From positions 662,916,438-662,980,437 of the forward strand of contig NC_081414.1 in NCBI RefSeq assembly GCF_030272615.1: 64,000 bases of DNA, written 5' to 3'. Below are positions 1 to 11,800 of the stretch, piece after piece. Each line of letters opens with the position of its first letter. Position 1 is the stretch's first letter. Made by a program: the position numbers and the translations under genes. The notes under the pieces are model-generated. The model saw only the letters and a list, made by a program, of their open reading frames with translations. It made no database searches and was not told the DNA's origin. The DNA comes from Cryptomeria japonica. Its lineage: Eukaryota; Streptophyta; Pinopsida; Cupressales; Cupressaceae.

Positions 1-1227
1 GAGTCAAAGAATAAGTTTCACCTATTGAGTTGGTGAGAAAAGAAACTAGCTAGGGATAGCAACAAATCTTAAAAGGACTTCAACCAATGCAAAGGTCACA
101 AATAATCTCTACATAGTTATGAAGAAAGTTCAAATATAGTGAAAAAGGAGATCATATCAGTATAAAATAATATATGCACAACCCAAGATGCATTAGCTCA
201 AACATAGGATAGTAAGAAAAGTCCTCAAAGCCTCTATGGTCTCAGTCAAACCCAAAAGGATCAGTCCAAGAGTTGATGCATTAATAGAGACAATGATGAG
301 AGCATGAATCCTTTTCTCTTTTAACAAGGAGCTCAAAAGATCCATTCATTTAGCAAGGAGAATCTTAGAAATGAGAGACTTGTTACTATTACTAATACAA
401 CTCCTTCTTTAATCCATCAAAGGACAAGGTCCTCTAAGGCCAAACAAGAACTAAGGAAGCACCTGAAGCATTCCAATGGCCTATAAGAGATTAAGAAAAG
501 GTTCCAAACAAATTATTATTGAATCTTCTAAAGAAGACAAGAAGACCAACCACCCCAAAGGATACTAGAAAAGGATACCACTAAGAAAAAAAATCCTAGA
601 TCATTGATATAACAAATAATGAGGAATGAGTTCTTAAAAATGCTAATGTTTCAAAAGTTAATGTTAAGGAAGAGATAACCAAAGAAAGGAAACCTAGGGT
701 GGAATAAGATCTCACACAAGATGATGTACAAGAAGAAGATATAAGGGTGTCGATACTTGATGGAAGGATGAATGGTATATGAGGATTATACTTAACATTA
801 GGATGAAAGATACATAATTGGTGAATGTTGGCCAATACATTTTCTATTTGATGCTAATTGATGCAATTTGTATCAAATTTTCAAATTGATTACATGTTGA
901 ATTAAGATTGATAATCAACAAGCTAATATGTAAACAAAAATCAGAAATCTTAATCAAGGACTTTACCTATGATGGTCTCCACTAAGTAACTTATTGTGAT
1001 GTTGTTCATGTTGGATCTATTGGACCTTGCAATTAAGATTCAATACATATTATTCAATAATATTAACAGTGGATCATAATGAAATATTGAAAAGTGTGTT
1101 ACCTTATTGAGCTTCTCTTTGTTTCAAGAATAGTTTAATATTCTCTACTTAATAGTGCCAACCACATGAAGGTGGAAGCTCAGTTGGCCCCTCTCCCCTT
1201 AAAATCACTGTAAATTCTCCGTTAACA
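1..1227. other. AT-rich intergenic/repeat-derived DNA
   Basis: I find no coding region, LTR end, terminal inverted repeat or RNA gene here. Short open frames lack recognisable domains and look like chance frames in AT-rich DNA. Confidence 0.6.
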
Positions 1228-1425
1228 TATAAAATTCATTCATTCTTTGATCCATTAAATATAAAATATAACATTCATTCATTATCACATAACATTCATG
1301 AACACATAACACTCATTAACACGTAACATTCATCAACATTCATTAACACATATCATTCATTAACATTCATTAACACATAATTACATTCATTAATACATAA
1401 AATTCATTCATTAACAAATAACATG
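1228..1425. repeat. Degenerate minisatellite, unit about 15-18 bp
   Basis: Tandem variants of a unit resembling CATTCATTAACACATAA run through this stretch, with shortened or substituted units. It lies just beyond the 3' end of the SET-type pseudogene and has no coding potential. Confidence 0.8.
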
Positions 1426-1459
1426 ACTACAATCATTTATTTATTTTTAAAAGCTAATT

Positions 1460-4400
1460 AAAGACAAAGTGGAGCATCGTTTTCTTCATCATTTTTCCCC
1501 TCTTCAATTGTTGTGCCCTCTGCTCGTGATCTTAATGTATTCCTAGTCTTGTAATCACGACGAGGACACCTAGGCAAAGGGGGGTCTGCTGCGATAACAA
1601 ATAAATGGGTTAAATTCATAAGATTTTTTTATTATTATTACAAGTATTTAATTAATTAAAAGAACATTATAGGGGTGCTCTTTACCTGATGGGACCACAT
1701 CATTTTCCTAATCATTTTGTCTAGCCTCATCGTCAACATGCTGAACACCCTTTAAATCTTCTGGACTTGAAACATGAAAGGTTACATTAATCAATACACC
1801 AATTGCAATTAAATTAGTTTAAAGGAATAACAATGGTCCTCTTTACCTGATGGGGGCACATTACGTTCCTGATGTTGTCTACCTAGATCATGCCCCACTT
1901 GTTCACCACGCTCTACATGCTCTACAATAAAAACAAATAAGGTTACATTAATTACTACACCAATTTCAATTAAAGATGTTTAATTGTATGAATAATTACA
2001 TAAAAAAAAAATGTATAACACATGAATACCTCCAATATCAAGATGCACACCACGACCTTCATCATGTGTAGGTTGTGTTATACCCTTAGCAGGCTGCATT
2101 CAATGTCATGTGCATTGTTATCATTGCTTGCTTATTTAAAATAAATATAGTCACTTTATGTTGGAAATTCACATCAAATAGATTATTGCTCAAGTATTCA
2201 ATTATAAATAATTTTCATTTAGCTCATTTACCTATGTGATAGATGCATCAGAATCTTGTGTTTTCCCACTCAATTCTCTTAGGTGTTAAGCCACGACTCC
2301 ATAGCCTTGTTGGAAGGCAATTTTCATGTCATCTTCTGTGGGTGCTCTATTGAATTCAAAGCCCTACATTTTTTCTTAATATCATGAATTTTTCTTCTAT
2401 TGTTTGATTTTTTAAAAAAAAAATTTGCAATTTATTATTTCGATATGATATTTCATTTATTGATACTTACAATTCATGTGACAACTTTCATATAACCACG
2501 AGATCCAGGTTTGTGTTGCTCGTACTTTTCTAGTCATGCGTTAGTTTCCTTCGATGTGTCGGGAAGCCTATGAAAAGTTTTAAATATGTTAGATTATGTA
2601 AATATAAAGAGTAATTGGTGCATAATTACATTGTTAATAGTATCACATAACTTCCTTCGCCTCGTGGTGTATGTCTTTTTCTCTTTTTAGCTTTCTTCTT
2701 TCCATCTGAAACCAAGTTCTTCCACTCCCTCTCTAGAATCATGGGGGATGCTTGTACTTTATGTTATTCTCTAAATGTGTCCTATATTGGTCTCTCACAT
2801 ACTTTAGATATGTGCCAAATTTCTGAAGGACCTTGGTTTTATTGAATGTGTCATTTCTGAACAACACAACCAAATAGTTTATGAGTTCATCTTTTAATTG
2901 TTGATTTTGAGCATTACACTATGTACGTATGGTGGGCTCGAAGATCTCCAATTTAATGTCATTTAGATGTTTATAAAAAATATCATTGCCTATAAAAAAA
3001 TCATGGGATCATTAGTCCAAAATGAGTGATCAATAGTAAATTACAATTGGACTATATATAATAATAATTTTAAAGTACCTGGAACCTTCTCTATCTTTAT
3101 GGGAACAAGATCATCAGTCACCACAAATGTGACTGACAACGTTCCCATACTAGTAATAGGTGAAGATACAATAAATGCTACTAAAATATCACCACTAGTG
3201 GCCTCTGCATCCCTGGGTACATGTTCTACTGTATAGGTCAGTGCGGTACTTGATGTCTACACGTTTCATGTTGCCAACACTGTAGTTGGCAATATATGTG
3301 CGGATGATGGGTTTGGATGAGGTGGTGTATGCATAGGAACATCGACAACACCTGAAGATTAATACATTAAATATATAATACATTAAATATATGAGAAATA
3401 ACACATTAACAAAAGGACAAAAACATGTAAAAATATGACTTGGTGTATGCACAAAACATGGTCATCACCTGAACTACTTGGAGTACCCCGATCATGGCCA
3501 CCAGCTTCACAAGGATGTAAAAATTCATGTAAAAACACCATGTACATATTTTAGTTCATGATATAAAATAGATAACATATAAACCATGAATAAACTAATG
3601 TTATAATTAAATATTCCATGATTGCTTACTTGCAAGTTTTGTGCTCTCTCTGGCAATTGTTTCACCCTCTCTTGTATCTCATTAGTTTGAGGGACTATGA
3701 ATAACAATTTAAGATTTATTTTTATTTTTTTTGCTTCTTTCTTATCATTTCAACAAGGTTTGTGGAATATGTGATTTCATCATTGCATAATAGTGAGTCC
3801 ACCTCTATATCGATGTTCTCAGCTACTGCAGGTGCCTTTCCCTGAACATCCATCTATGACAAGAATATTAGTAACATTATCAAAATTAATCTAAAACCCT
3901 AAAGAAAAGAACATAATAATATAACATTTTGCTTGTATCTAATTTGTAAAGTTACAATGAGGTTTACCTGCTCGGTAGAATTGCTTAGTGCTACATCCCA
4001 ATCTGTGCTATGTGTTGGATCAATGTCATGCCATTACAAAAATTAAATATAAAAATGGTATATTGGAGTCATTAATTGGAGGTTGGTTTAAATGGTATAT
4101 ATAAGTACGTACCAACCTCATGATAGTAACTTTGTTTGTATCTATGCAATTTAAATTGTAATTGATTAGCAACTCTTCCCCTACACTTATTGATTTTATC
4201 ACACATACGAATACACGGTTTCCCTCGTGCACCTCGAATATGCAATTGGGTTGCCTATTATTTGACCCAGGTCGTGTACTATTTATAAAACTTGCAATAT
4301 TCCCTATTTCTAAGCAATATTCCCTATTTCTTTTGGCCTTCCGTCAATGTACATAGACACACTTTTTTTTTATCATTATCTTTTAACTGTATATAATTTG

Positions 4401-4915
4401 CTAACAGTGCATACCTACGTATACTTCGTGTATATCAAACTAACTACATCCAATTTTTGTATGTAACAGGGTCCGACATACTCCATCAATTTAGAAACTT
4501 TGTTGTAATAGACCTTTATGTCATCCATGGTAAATAGGCCCAAACCATGTAATGACGATGGTGCTATGCGATATATCCTCCCGTTAACACAAAAATCAGT
4601 GTTTATTGGAGGCAGTTTCTTGGGTACCCATTGTTTCTATAGATGTTTGTACCTCAAGAGCACCTCGATTTCTCCTATGCTCTCAACATCATAAGAACAT
4701 GACCCCCCTTGAGAAAGAAAAAATCCCATGTGTTTATGAATTTTTTTTCTAATCTTTTGACCTCTAGTTGATCTCCCTCTTTTAGACCTACTACATGTCT
4801 CACTTTCCTCTTCTCTTCTTGAATTTCCCTCGCTTGAGGAAGACACATATAACAAATACCTATTTGGTGGTACCTGCACTCCATCAAATGAGAGAGATAG
4901 TTGGGAGAGGGTCAT
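1460..4915 (-). pseudogene. Broken multi-exon SET-domain gene with a plant-specific second domain
   Basis: Read on the minus strand from an ATG near 4915, the translation gives a basic leader. It is followed by a SET domain in two pieces. The first, about 4600-4440, contains LHGLGLFTMDDIK and LMEYVGP. The second, about 4350-4130, contains YIDGRP, GNIASFINS, RQPNC and a final GEELLINYN. These match the order of SET lysine-methyltransferase motifs. Downstream are acidic and Pro/Thr/Ser-rich pieces, then a domain with QLKDELINYL, GTYLKYVRDQYRTHLE and REWKNLVSDGKKKAKK (about 2960-2690). Next come KYEQHKPGSRGYMKVV (about 2550-2480) and short tail exons to about 1460. Several pieces end in good donors (CAG then GTAAA), so the intron structure is still legible. 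Stops at about 4633, in the SET gap and in the second domain mark a pseudogene. The second domain resembles uncharacterised repetitive plant proteins and is vaguely like plant transposase-24 regions. Whether the unit is mobile is inference. Confidence 0.7.
4292..4331. repeat. About 20-bp tandem duplication inside the SET coding trace
   Basis: The motif GCAATATTCCCTATTTCT occurs twice in direct succession. It duplicates the codons of the GNIA motif and brings stops into the frame, so it is one of the lesions of the pseudogene. Confidence 0.85.
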
Positions 4916-5920
4916 TTGTTATTATGAGAGGAAATAAATTTTAGGATTCCATGCATAGAGATGACAAGAAGTTGTAATAGATGGTTCACCATATCTTGTT
5001 GATTTTTTGCAAATGCTGCAAATAGATTTGAGGGTAGGTTGTCAAAGGTCCATTGCATGGATTGATAAAAATGGATCATGCTTTTTCCCCAAATTCATCA
5101 GTGAGGGTAATATTGATGAATAATTCATCCCTAAAGTTGATGTTGAGATTTAAATTCGAATAAGGCCAATTGGGGCCTCAAGTGATGATAATTGTATTAG
5201 AGTTGCCGCTAATGTGGAGGTTTCAAAAACTAAGCAAGTTTGTTAACCTGGTAATTTTGGAATTTCAAAAACTCAAAAAAATAGTCTTCCTTGTCACTTA
5301 AAGCATATAGGAGGGCCAAGAAAGTGGAATGAGCTATACTATGTGGATGTCAAGGTGGTTTAGGTGAGAAAAAAATAAAAGTTTTGACAAAATATAGTTG
5401 TTAAAACCTGGCTTATTATCAAACCACTCCAAGATGGGTGTAAAGAGAAAGCAAGCAAATAATAAATGGTTTTTATAAGGTGTATTGACTTATACCTGCC
5501 GATCCATGAGAATAATTTTCACTTTTCCTTTATGTAGAATGTGCAGGATCCTCGTCAAAGGGGTTCAGGTTCCTGCATATGCAATTCATTTATCTTATGT
5601 TAGCTTACATCTTATATGAAGGTCAATCATAATCAGATTTACATAAGTCACACGATACGTATGCTAAAAATTACATATTAGACAACATGAATAGATTTAT
5701 TTCTTGTTACAATATGCAGTCATCATAGTTTAAATACAAATACTGGAATGAATGGTAAAGAGTATGCTTCAGGACTGCAAAAAGTCAATAATTTCATCAC
5801 ACTACACAATACACAATTAGGGGTAGGTAAAAGTAACTTATTTATTGATTAGAATTAGGTACATACAACTAAATACATGTTTGTCTTAAGCATTTTATCA
5901 AATGGTTCACTACCTTGCAC
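4916..5920. other. Non-coding stretch
   Basis: This is probably the upstream flank of the SET-type pseudogene. I see no ORF with recognisable content, no element ends and no clear promoter elements. Confidence 0.5.
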
Positions 5921-6081
5921 AGACAGGGCAATGAATTGTTTGAAAAAATGTCTCAAAGAAATGTGTTCTCATGGTGATGGAATGCCATGACAATCCATAG
6001 TAATTTGACTATCACAGTATTCCATCACCATGAGACCACATTTATTTAAGGCATTTTTTCTGACAGTTCACTGCATTGTCT
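5921..6081. repeat. 161-nt imperfect hairpin with 63-nt arms (MIRNA-like or foldback)
   Basis: The arm at 5921-5983 pairs with the arm at 6019-6081 over all 63 positions without a bulge. I count ten non-identical positions, four of them G-U compatible. The loop is 35 nt. The last 17 bp next to the loop (TCTCATGGTGATGGAAT) pair perfectly. No matching TIR or target duplication is obvious outside the arms. The geometry fits a plant MIRNA-type precursor or a young inverted duplication. I do not recognise a known miRNA, and transcription is not shown. Confidence 0.85.
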
Positions 6082-6179
6082 ATGTTACCACATTTTTCAT
6101 ACATTACTTATATTGGTTAAATAGTGCAAAACATATATTCAACATAGCTTGGCAATGTTCATTCAAATCACAAATTCTC

Positions 6180-6640
6180 TAATTACATATAGAAATGTTT
6201 AATATCCCATAGGTCAATTTTGATTTTTACGTATAATTACATATAGAAATGTATAATATCCCATATAAAATCCCATACCTTGGCAATGTTTACTTATAAT
6301 TTTATATAAAAATGTTTAATATCCCATAGGTCAATTTTAATTTTTACATATAATTAAAATATCCTATTTAATTATAATTGCCCATATAATGTCACATTTA
6401 CATATAATTATAATATCCGATAGGTCAATTTCAATTTCAAATTACTCTACAAAGCAAAAGACTTCGAAAAACTTCATTCCCACAAGGCAAAGCAGAAGAC
6501 TATTGATGCGCATAGGAGAGGAGATTCACAGAGTTAGAGACGTTGGTGAATGAAGACTTCATTCACACATGCAGGAGGAGGAAATCACTTTATAGGTGAG
6601 CAATCACTTAGTTTCATCTTATGTGCATTTTATAATATAT
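6180..6640 (-). repeat. R1 dispersed repeat, reverse copy
   Basis: This segment matches the reverse complement of 22018-22575. Shared parts include repeated AATATCCCATA(T/G)GTCAATTT motifs (GGGATATTA arrays on the other strand), the block around TACAAAGCAAAAGACTTCG, and the block TAGGTGAGCAATCACTTAG. Its end near 6640 corresponds to the start of the other copies at about 8208 and 22018. It forms the left flank of the captured MOCS2A fragment. Confidence 0.85.
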
Positions 6641-6800
6641 ATGGGATATTTCAATTTCATAGACATGTAAATGGGATATTTCAAAACACAAGATCTTTTG
6701 TTTTGTATAGTAATTATAAGTAAATGAGATATTATAATTATATGTAAATGGGATATTTCAATTTCAATTTTTTACATATAATTATAATATCCCATATAAT
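6641..6800. repeat. Partial R1 sequence rich in GGGATATT motifs
   Basis: GGGATATTTCAATTTCA and ATATAATTATAATATCCCATA motifs recur in both orientations, like the core of R1. This is probably a rearranged or nested piece of the repeat immediately upstream of the captured gene fragment. Confidence 0.6.
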
Positions 6801-6865
6801 AGTTCTTAATATAAATAGAACCCTTTTGAAAGAGTGCAACTCTTCTTTATTTTTGCCCTTTGAAA

Positions 6866-6936
6866 GGGACATAAAATTTCATAATGAGGTTTGCACTTCT
6901 TATTTAAATCATATGTGCACTTCTCATTTCCATTCA
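6866..6936 (+). repeat. Left direct repeat flanking the MOCS2A fragment
   Basis: The sequence beginning GGGACATAAAATTTCATAAT and running through GCACTTCTCATTTCCATTC recurs at 7294-7363 in the same orientation with scattered differences. The two copies bracket the gene fragment. Confidence 0.8.
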
Positions 6937-6987
6937 GGACTAGACACCAAGGAACTAGACAAATGCACTCAGGAACATAAGAAAAAT

Positions 6988-7242
6988 ATGAAAGTGAAAG
7001 TGCTATTCTTTGTTAGGGCCCATGATCTTGTTGGTGTATCTGATAAGGTTTTGGATATAGAAGAAGGTTCAACTACTTTGGATTGTGTTAATAAGATTAT
7101 ACTGCAAGTACCAAGTTTAAAAGAAATATATGACTGCATGGCGGTGGCTTTAAATAAAATGTACACTTTTGATTCTACAATTGTTACTGCTTCAAAGTTT
7201 TACAATCTAATTGTTTTAGTTGGACTCTGCAATAAAGATTGA
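6988..7242 (+). pseudogene. MOCS2A: Captured MOCS2A/CNX7 (MoaD-like molybdopterin synthase small subunit) fragment
   Basis: The frame from the ATG at 6988 gives an 84-residue MoaD/MOCS2A-like sequence. It includes KVKVLFFVRAHDLVGVSD near the N terminus, then GSTTLDCVNKI, PSLKEIYDCMAVALNKMYT and FDSTIV, in family order and spacing. In the family this ubiquitin-fold protein carries a C-terminal Gly-Gly that is thiocarboxylated to deliver sulfur for molybdopterin synthesis. Here the C-terminal part diverges after TIV (TASKFYNLIVLVG) and ends without Gly-Gly, so it could not act as a sulfur carrier. The frame is open upstream to 6748, but that part is repeat-derived. It lies between R1 segments and 70-bp direct repeats, as expected for transduplication by a transposon. 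Homology is clear by eye; the capture mechanism is inference. Confidence 0.85.
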
Positions 7243-7293
7243 ACATTGTCTTCATTTTAATGAAGTCCTGAATTATTATTAGTTTCATAACTT

Positions 7294-7363
7294 AGGGACA
7301 TAAACTTTCATAATCAGGTCTGCACTTCTCATTTAAATCAGGTCTACACTTTTCATTCCCATA
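7294..7363 (+). repeat. Right direct repeat flanking the MOCS2A fragment
   Basis: The sequence begins GGGACATAAACTTTCATAAT and continues with GCACTTCTCATTTAAATCAG. It is the partner of 6866-6936. The pair suggests a segmental duplication or insertion around the gene fragment. Confidence 0.8.
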
Positions 7364-7689
7364 TGTGTTTCCAAGAAAGGGTCTTGAGTTTCATAATGAC
7401 GGTCCTAAATGTGGATGTGTGTTGAGCTGGTGGAATGTGGTTTGGCAACCAGGAATTGTGAGAACTTGAGGGGTATGTGAATGTATTGGGTCTTATGTTT
7501 AGTCATGGAAGTGAGGTACATGGTGTTCATCAAGCCTTGGGGTGGTTGTAGATGTGTGAGTTTGTGAATCCTATTAAGGAAAGGTGTTGATGAATTAGGA
7601 GAGTGAGGGCACCTAGTTGATGGAACACAACTACTAGATAGGTGAGTTGGGATAAGTTATCCCTAATTGGTGAGTTTGTGTGTGGATGC

Positions 7690-7790
7690 TTTGCATCAAT
7701 TTTGAAGTCTTTTGCTTTGCATAGTAATTTGAAGTATTTTAATTTGAAATTGAAATTGACCTATGGGATATTATACATTTATATATCTTC
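7690..7790 (+). repeat. Partial R1 copy, forward
   Basis: GAAGTCTTTTGCTTTGCATA followed by AATTTGAAATTGAAATTGACC and CTATGGGATATTATACATTT matches the middle of the 22.0-22.6 kb copy. It is inverted relative to 6413-6475, so the gene fragment sits between oppositely oriented R1 pieces. Confidence 0.8.
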
Positions 7791-7970
7791 CTAACAATGA
7801 ATGGATCTCATTCTGATAAATTTTGATGCTAGCTAATCTTTGATCTCAGAGTAACTATTTGGTGGCTGCCCTTTTAAAAAGTTAAATGAATATTTTTCTA
7901 TGTAATCAGCAAAATGAATATAAACAACAAAAATCTATTTCCAACAATTCATGGGTTAAACTCCTTGACT

Positions 7971-8073
7971 CAATCACAATGAAAGTCAAGGATCACTTCA
8001 AATGGCTTCCACTTTTACTAAATTCCTAACAATAGTTGGATCTTTGTTTGATCAAAGACTTTCATTGTGATTG
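7971..8073. repeat. Short inverted repeat (17-bp perfect arms)
   Basis: CAATCACAATGAAAGTC at 7971-7987 is exactly complementary to 8057-8073, with weaker pairing beyond (GGATC against GATCA-type sequence). The spacer is 69 nt. It could be a foldback remnant; no function is evident. Confidence 0.75.
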
Positions 8074-8207
8074 AAAACATTAATAAAAGAAGATGATAAA
8101 TATTGCTGAAATTCATCTAACTATACAACTATTCTATCCTTGGTTCATTTTCGGGTATATGAGAAGAATCCATGGATTTGTCATAGGTCTATAATAATGT
8201 TTTAGCA

Positions 8208-8281
8208 AAAGGAAAACAAATAAATCTGATTATGTTTGAAATGCACATAAGATGAAGCGAAGTGATTGCTCACCTATAAAC
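8208..8281 (+). repeat. R1 repeat terminal segment, forward
   Basis: AAACAAATAAATCTGATTAT and GATGAAGCGAAGTGATTGCT match the first part of the copy at 22018 and the reverse complement of about 6590-6640. The shared start suggests a true end of the repeat unit. Confidence 0.8.
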
Positions 8282-8354
8282 TGATTAGATAAGTGGTTGA
8301 TCTTGAGGCGGCTCAACACAACACTCCAATGGCTTCAAGCCTTTCCTATGTATT

Positions 8355-8475
8355 CATATGTACACACACACATAGACACATATACATATATATATATACA
8401 CATACAATTTATGTGTGTGTGTATGTATATATATATGTATACATATGTGTGTGTGTATGTATGTATATATGTTGC
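8355..8475. repeat. CA/TA/TG microsatellite, near-palindromic
   Basis: ACACAC, ATATAT and GTGTGT tracts are arranged so that the left CA-rich part mirrors the right TG-rich part. Several short open frames on both strands are by-products of the simple sequence. Confidence 0.95.
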
Positions 8476-8565
8476 AACAATAGAGTTCTTCTCATTAATC
8501 TCCCTATTTTGATAAAAAATGCTCTCCATAGTCCTCATTTTATCTAGGTTTTCTTGTAAAGCCTT

Positions 8566-8848
8566 TGTTGGAGTTAATAGTATTTTACTATTTACTTAAG
8601 TTTAACTTAGGTATTAAATAATTAATTATGTAGATGGATATTGTACTTGAGTTCCACTTGAACTCAACTTCCTCTCGGTTGAGACACATTTCTCAATCTT
8701 GTCCACTCTTTCTACTTGCTCTTGTCTATTTAAGAAAAGCTTATTGTATGTACCTATCATCTCAATATATCTCAATTCATTCATCATATCTAATGAAATA
8801 TTTCTTCTCTCATATGAATATGTATATTTGTTTGTAGGTCCTGGAATG
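8566..8848 (+). mobile_element. Ty1/copia LTR, left part (split by TR-GAG-like element)
   Basis: The segment begins TGTTGGAGTTAAT and, if joined to 19984-20001, would form an LTR of about 300 bp ending in CTTCA. The join is immediately followed by TGGTATCAGAGCC, the initiator-Met tRNA primer site typical of copia elements. The 11.1 kb element at 8849-19978 sits near its 3' end. No partner LTR was found in the window. Confidence 0.75.
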
Positions 8849-11800
8849 TGTTGTACACCAAAACTGGTTAACCCAAGTTCACCTGCAATTGATCTATGAA
8901 ATAGCCAATTTAAATCTATAAGGAGCCTCAGGACTTGGACAACATAACAAGGATCTAAATCCTTCTACTCTTCAAGCTCTGCAAAACCTAGGTGGGTATA
9001 CCTTTGATCCATTTAATCGGAGCCATTACACATAAGACAACATCAACAAAAGCAGATGGATCTCAAAAGGTTCAAAAACAAGGAGGGTATTGTAGATGGG
9101 CTAGATCTACACTTACAACTCAACAATGATTGAATCATGAGATGGATGGAACATTACCACAAAATAGAAAACAAAAGATATTCTGATTTTGGATTTTAAA
9201 ATTGGTGTTTTGACAATCCTTCAACATTACAAAAGACCAGTGCCTTATTCTGGCTACAGAGTTAGGGGTAAAACTGAAAGAAAAATATTAGATGCAAGCT
9301 ACTTTCAACATTAAATTTTCATGTATTAATGCATTACATTAATACAATCCTCTGATCTGTCACAAAATCATACATACATATCCAATATACACATTCAAAA
9401 TCATTAATGCTAAGTTTCAGGATTTAAATTATTCCTTGAAGAATACTCAAAAGACAAACATTACATTCTCAGAGAAGACTAAAAGAAACACCTCAAATTA
9501 TCCTCGATAAGATGAAGCTGTATAAATTCAAATGGTATTTTGGAGACAATTTTGTGGAAACTCACACATGCCTTGCATATGTGTAAACCTACAAACTGAA
9601 ACAAATCCTACAACAAAGACAACATTGAAAACTCAGAAGAAACACCCTGTCATTTGCAAAAACTAAAAGATGCCATTACTGGAACCTACAAATTTGGATT
9701 TCTCCCTTGGAGAAAAATTCCAAAAATTGGGAACCCTTAGAAATGAAAAGAATTGAGAATATGAAGGAGACCAGAATGCATCAGAACATGCCAAGTGTCC
9801 CTTTTTTCCCTAACTGCAAAAATATCTCTTTTTCTATCTGTGGAAACTTCTCTCACAATATCTTTTTTTTTTGAAACAAACTACACGACTAACTTCCTTG
9901 TCTTGATATCTTTCTGATGATATACAATACTTACCATTTCGGGTAAAAAATATCCTCTGAGTTTACATTTAATTTTTAATTTTTTGGTCCATTTTTACTC
10001 CTGACACCCTGCCTTGTGGCAGCCTGTGATTCGCTCGTAACACCACCTTTCACCACCTGGGATGACACCTCACCTATCTACCACTTGCCTACCACTAGAC
10101 TACCAGCTCACCTGCCACTCAGACTTACCAGCTCATCTTTCATTGTTTCACAAAGGGTAACCTTCGTGCATCTTCTCTTCACAAAACAATGCCAATAGTC
10201 GATCACCATCGAACTTGCTTGATCTTTAACTTTTCTTTGTTTCACGAAGGGTAACAAGCGTGCATCTTTGCTTCACAAAACAACGCCAGTCATCTGATCG
10301 CCTCAAACTTGCATAAATAGTGCCAGTCGTCCGATCGCCTCAAACTTGCATTCTCTTTAACCCTCCTTTTTACTACAAAATTCACTTACCTCAATAACTA
10401 TGCACATGCAGGGTCCATCTAGTCACCAACTAGCCTCCTCACCTTCAGATTCACACACACGCGTGTGGTGTCTATTGGGTGCCCAACCGACACCTTGCAT
10501 CAAAAGCCTTCAAGGCTTTGACACTATAGTTGGGTGGAGCTTTAAATTTAAATACCAAAATTTCCCCCAGCCCAACCAATGTGGGATTAATTCTTATGCT
10601 TGGAAATGCATTGTGAAGTTTTTTAGAGTGACTGCTAATGGCAGTTGGTTTGAAGGTTCTTTGCCTTTTTGCTCCATGGCATGCTACAGGAGGGAGTTTG
10701 GAAAGCTTTACACCTGCCAATATATATTTGCATTAAATTTTTTTGTATCTCTTCAACCACAATGACCTGCTACTAACCTGCTAATTGCATTCTGCTGGAG
10801 TTAAATATAATCTATTCACCATGTTGTCGGCCACGTTAGGGGAAGAAAATGGTTTGTAGCTATAGACATTTGCAGAAATTTAAATTTCTAAGACTCTCCA
10901 AATACCATGGTAGAGGAGAGGATGGATTGTGTCACACCTACCAAGGCATTTGCAAAAGACAATGGGCTTTACCCATTCCATATTACGCCAAGCAAGGAGG
11001 AGATTGGAAATATTTTTACCTACCAATGGCATTGCTAGAGTTTCTTGATTTTATGCCACTTCAATTTACTAGCACGTGAAGGGAGGGTGCTGGTAGAGGG
11101 TATGGAATTTGGCTTCACCTTGCAGATTTCATTTGCTGAAAATTGAATGCCCCTTCACCTACTTGAAAGTTTTCAATGCACTCCCCAACCATTGCAAAGG
11201 AGATTGGATGGTTTGTAGCTACCAAGATGCACTTTCTTAATAGTTTTAAACTTTCCAAACCATGCCACATGGGGGGTCTTTGGTGTTTGATTTAAAGTTT
11301 GATGCCTTTCCAGAATACCACGTTGCCTGTGAAGGGAGGATTTTTTGGCATTATGCCTACCAAATTGCAATTTGCCTGGAGTTTCTAATAAAAAATTCAA
11401 TGCCTACATTTGCATTTGCATTAAAGATTTAAAAAAATATATTTGTTTTCCACTAGACTACTCACAACAGGGAGGACTGACAAAGGTTATGGATTTTGAC
11501 TTTAACCTTGGCAATCACATTTGCTTGGAAGCTTTTGTTCTTTAACCAGCCACCATATCATGCATTTGGTTGAAAGTTTATTTTACCTTTTCAAAACAAT
11601 GTGATGGCTCACTATAGAGGAAGACTTCACACCTATCAATGCATTTACTTTAAAGCTATGAGCCATTTTAATATTTTCCAACCATTTTCCTAGGAGAATG
11701 CTACCAAAATTTGAAAATTTTGGTTTTACACCCTTTCAGCCATCAATAGCTACACATCTTCTTCAATGTACCATTAATGTCCATATTTCTCTTATAACAT

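Noticed and set aside
1215-1430. CRISPR-like array
   Set aside because: Units are short, degenerate and contiguous without spacers; it is a plant minisatellite.
6988-7242. A working MOCS2A gene
   Set aside because: The C terminus diverges and has no Gly-Gly, flanks are repeats, and no further exons or clear promoter are seen.
8293-8547. Overlapping ORFs on both strands with Tyr/Ile/His/Val-rich repeats
   Set aside because: They are translations of the CA/TA/TG microsatellite.
10400-10765. 121-codon ORF in the left giant LTR
   Set aside because: The matching part of the right LTR (17426-17680) is open for only 84 codons and frameshifted; no domain, so probably chance.
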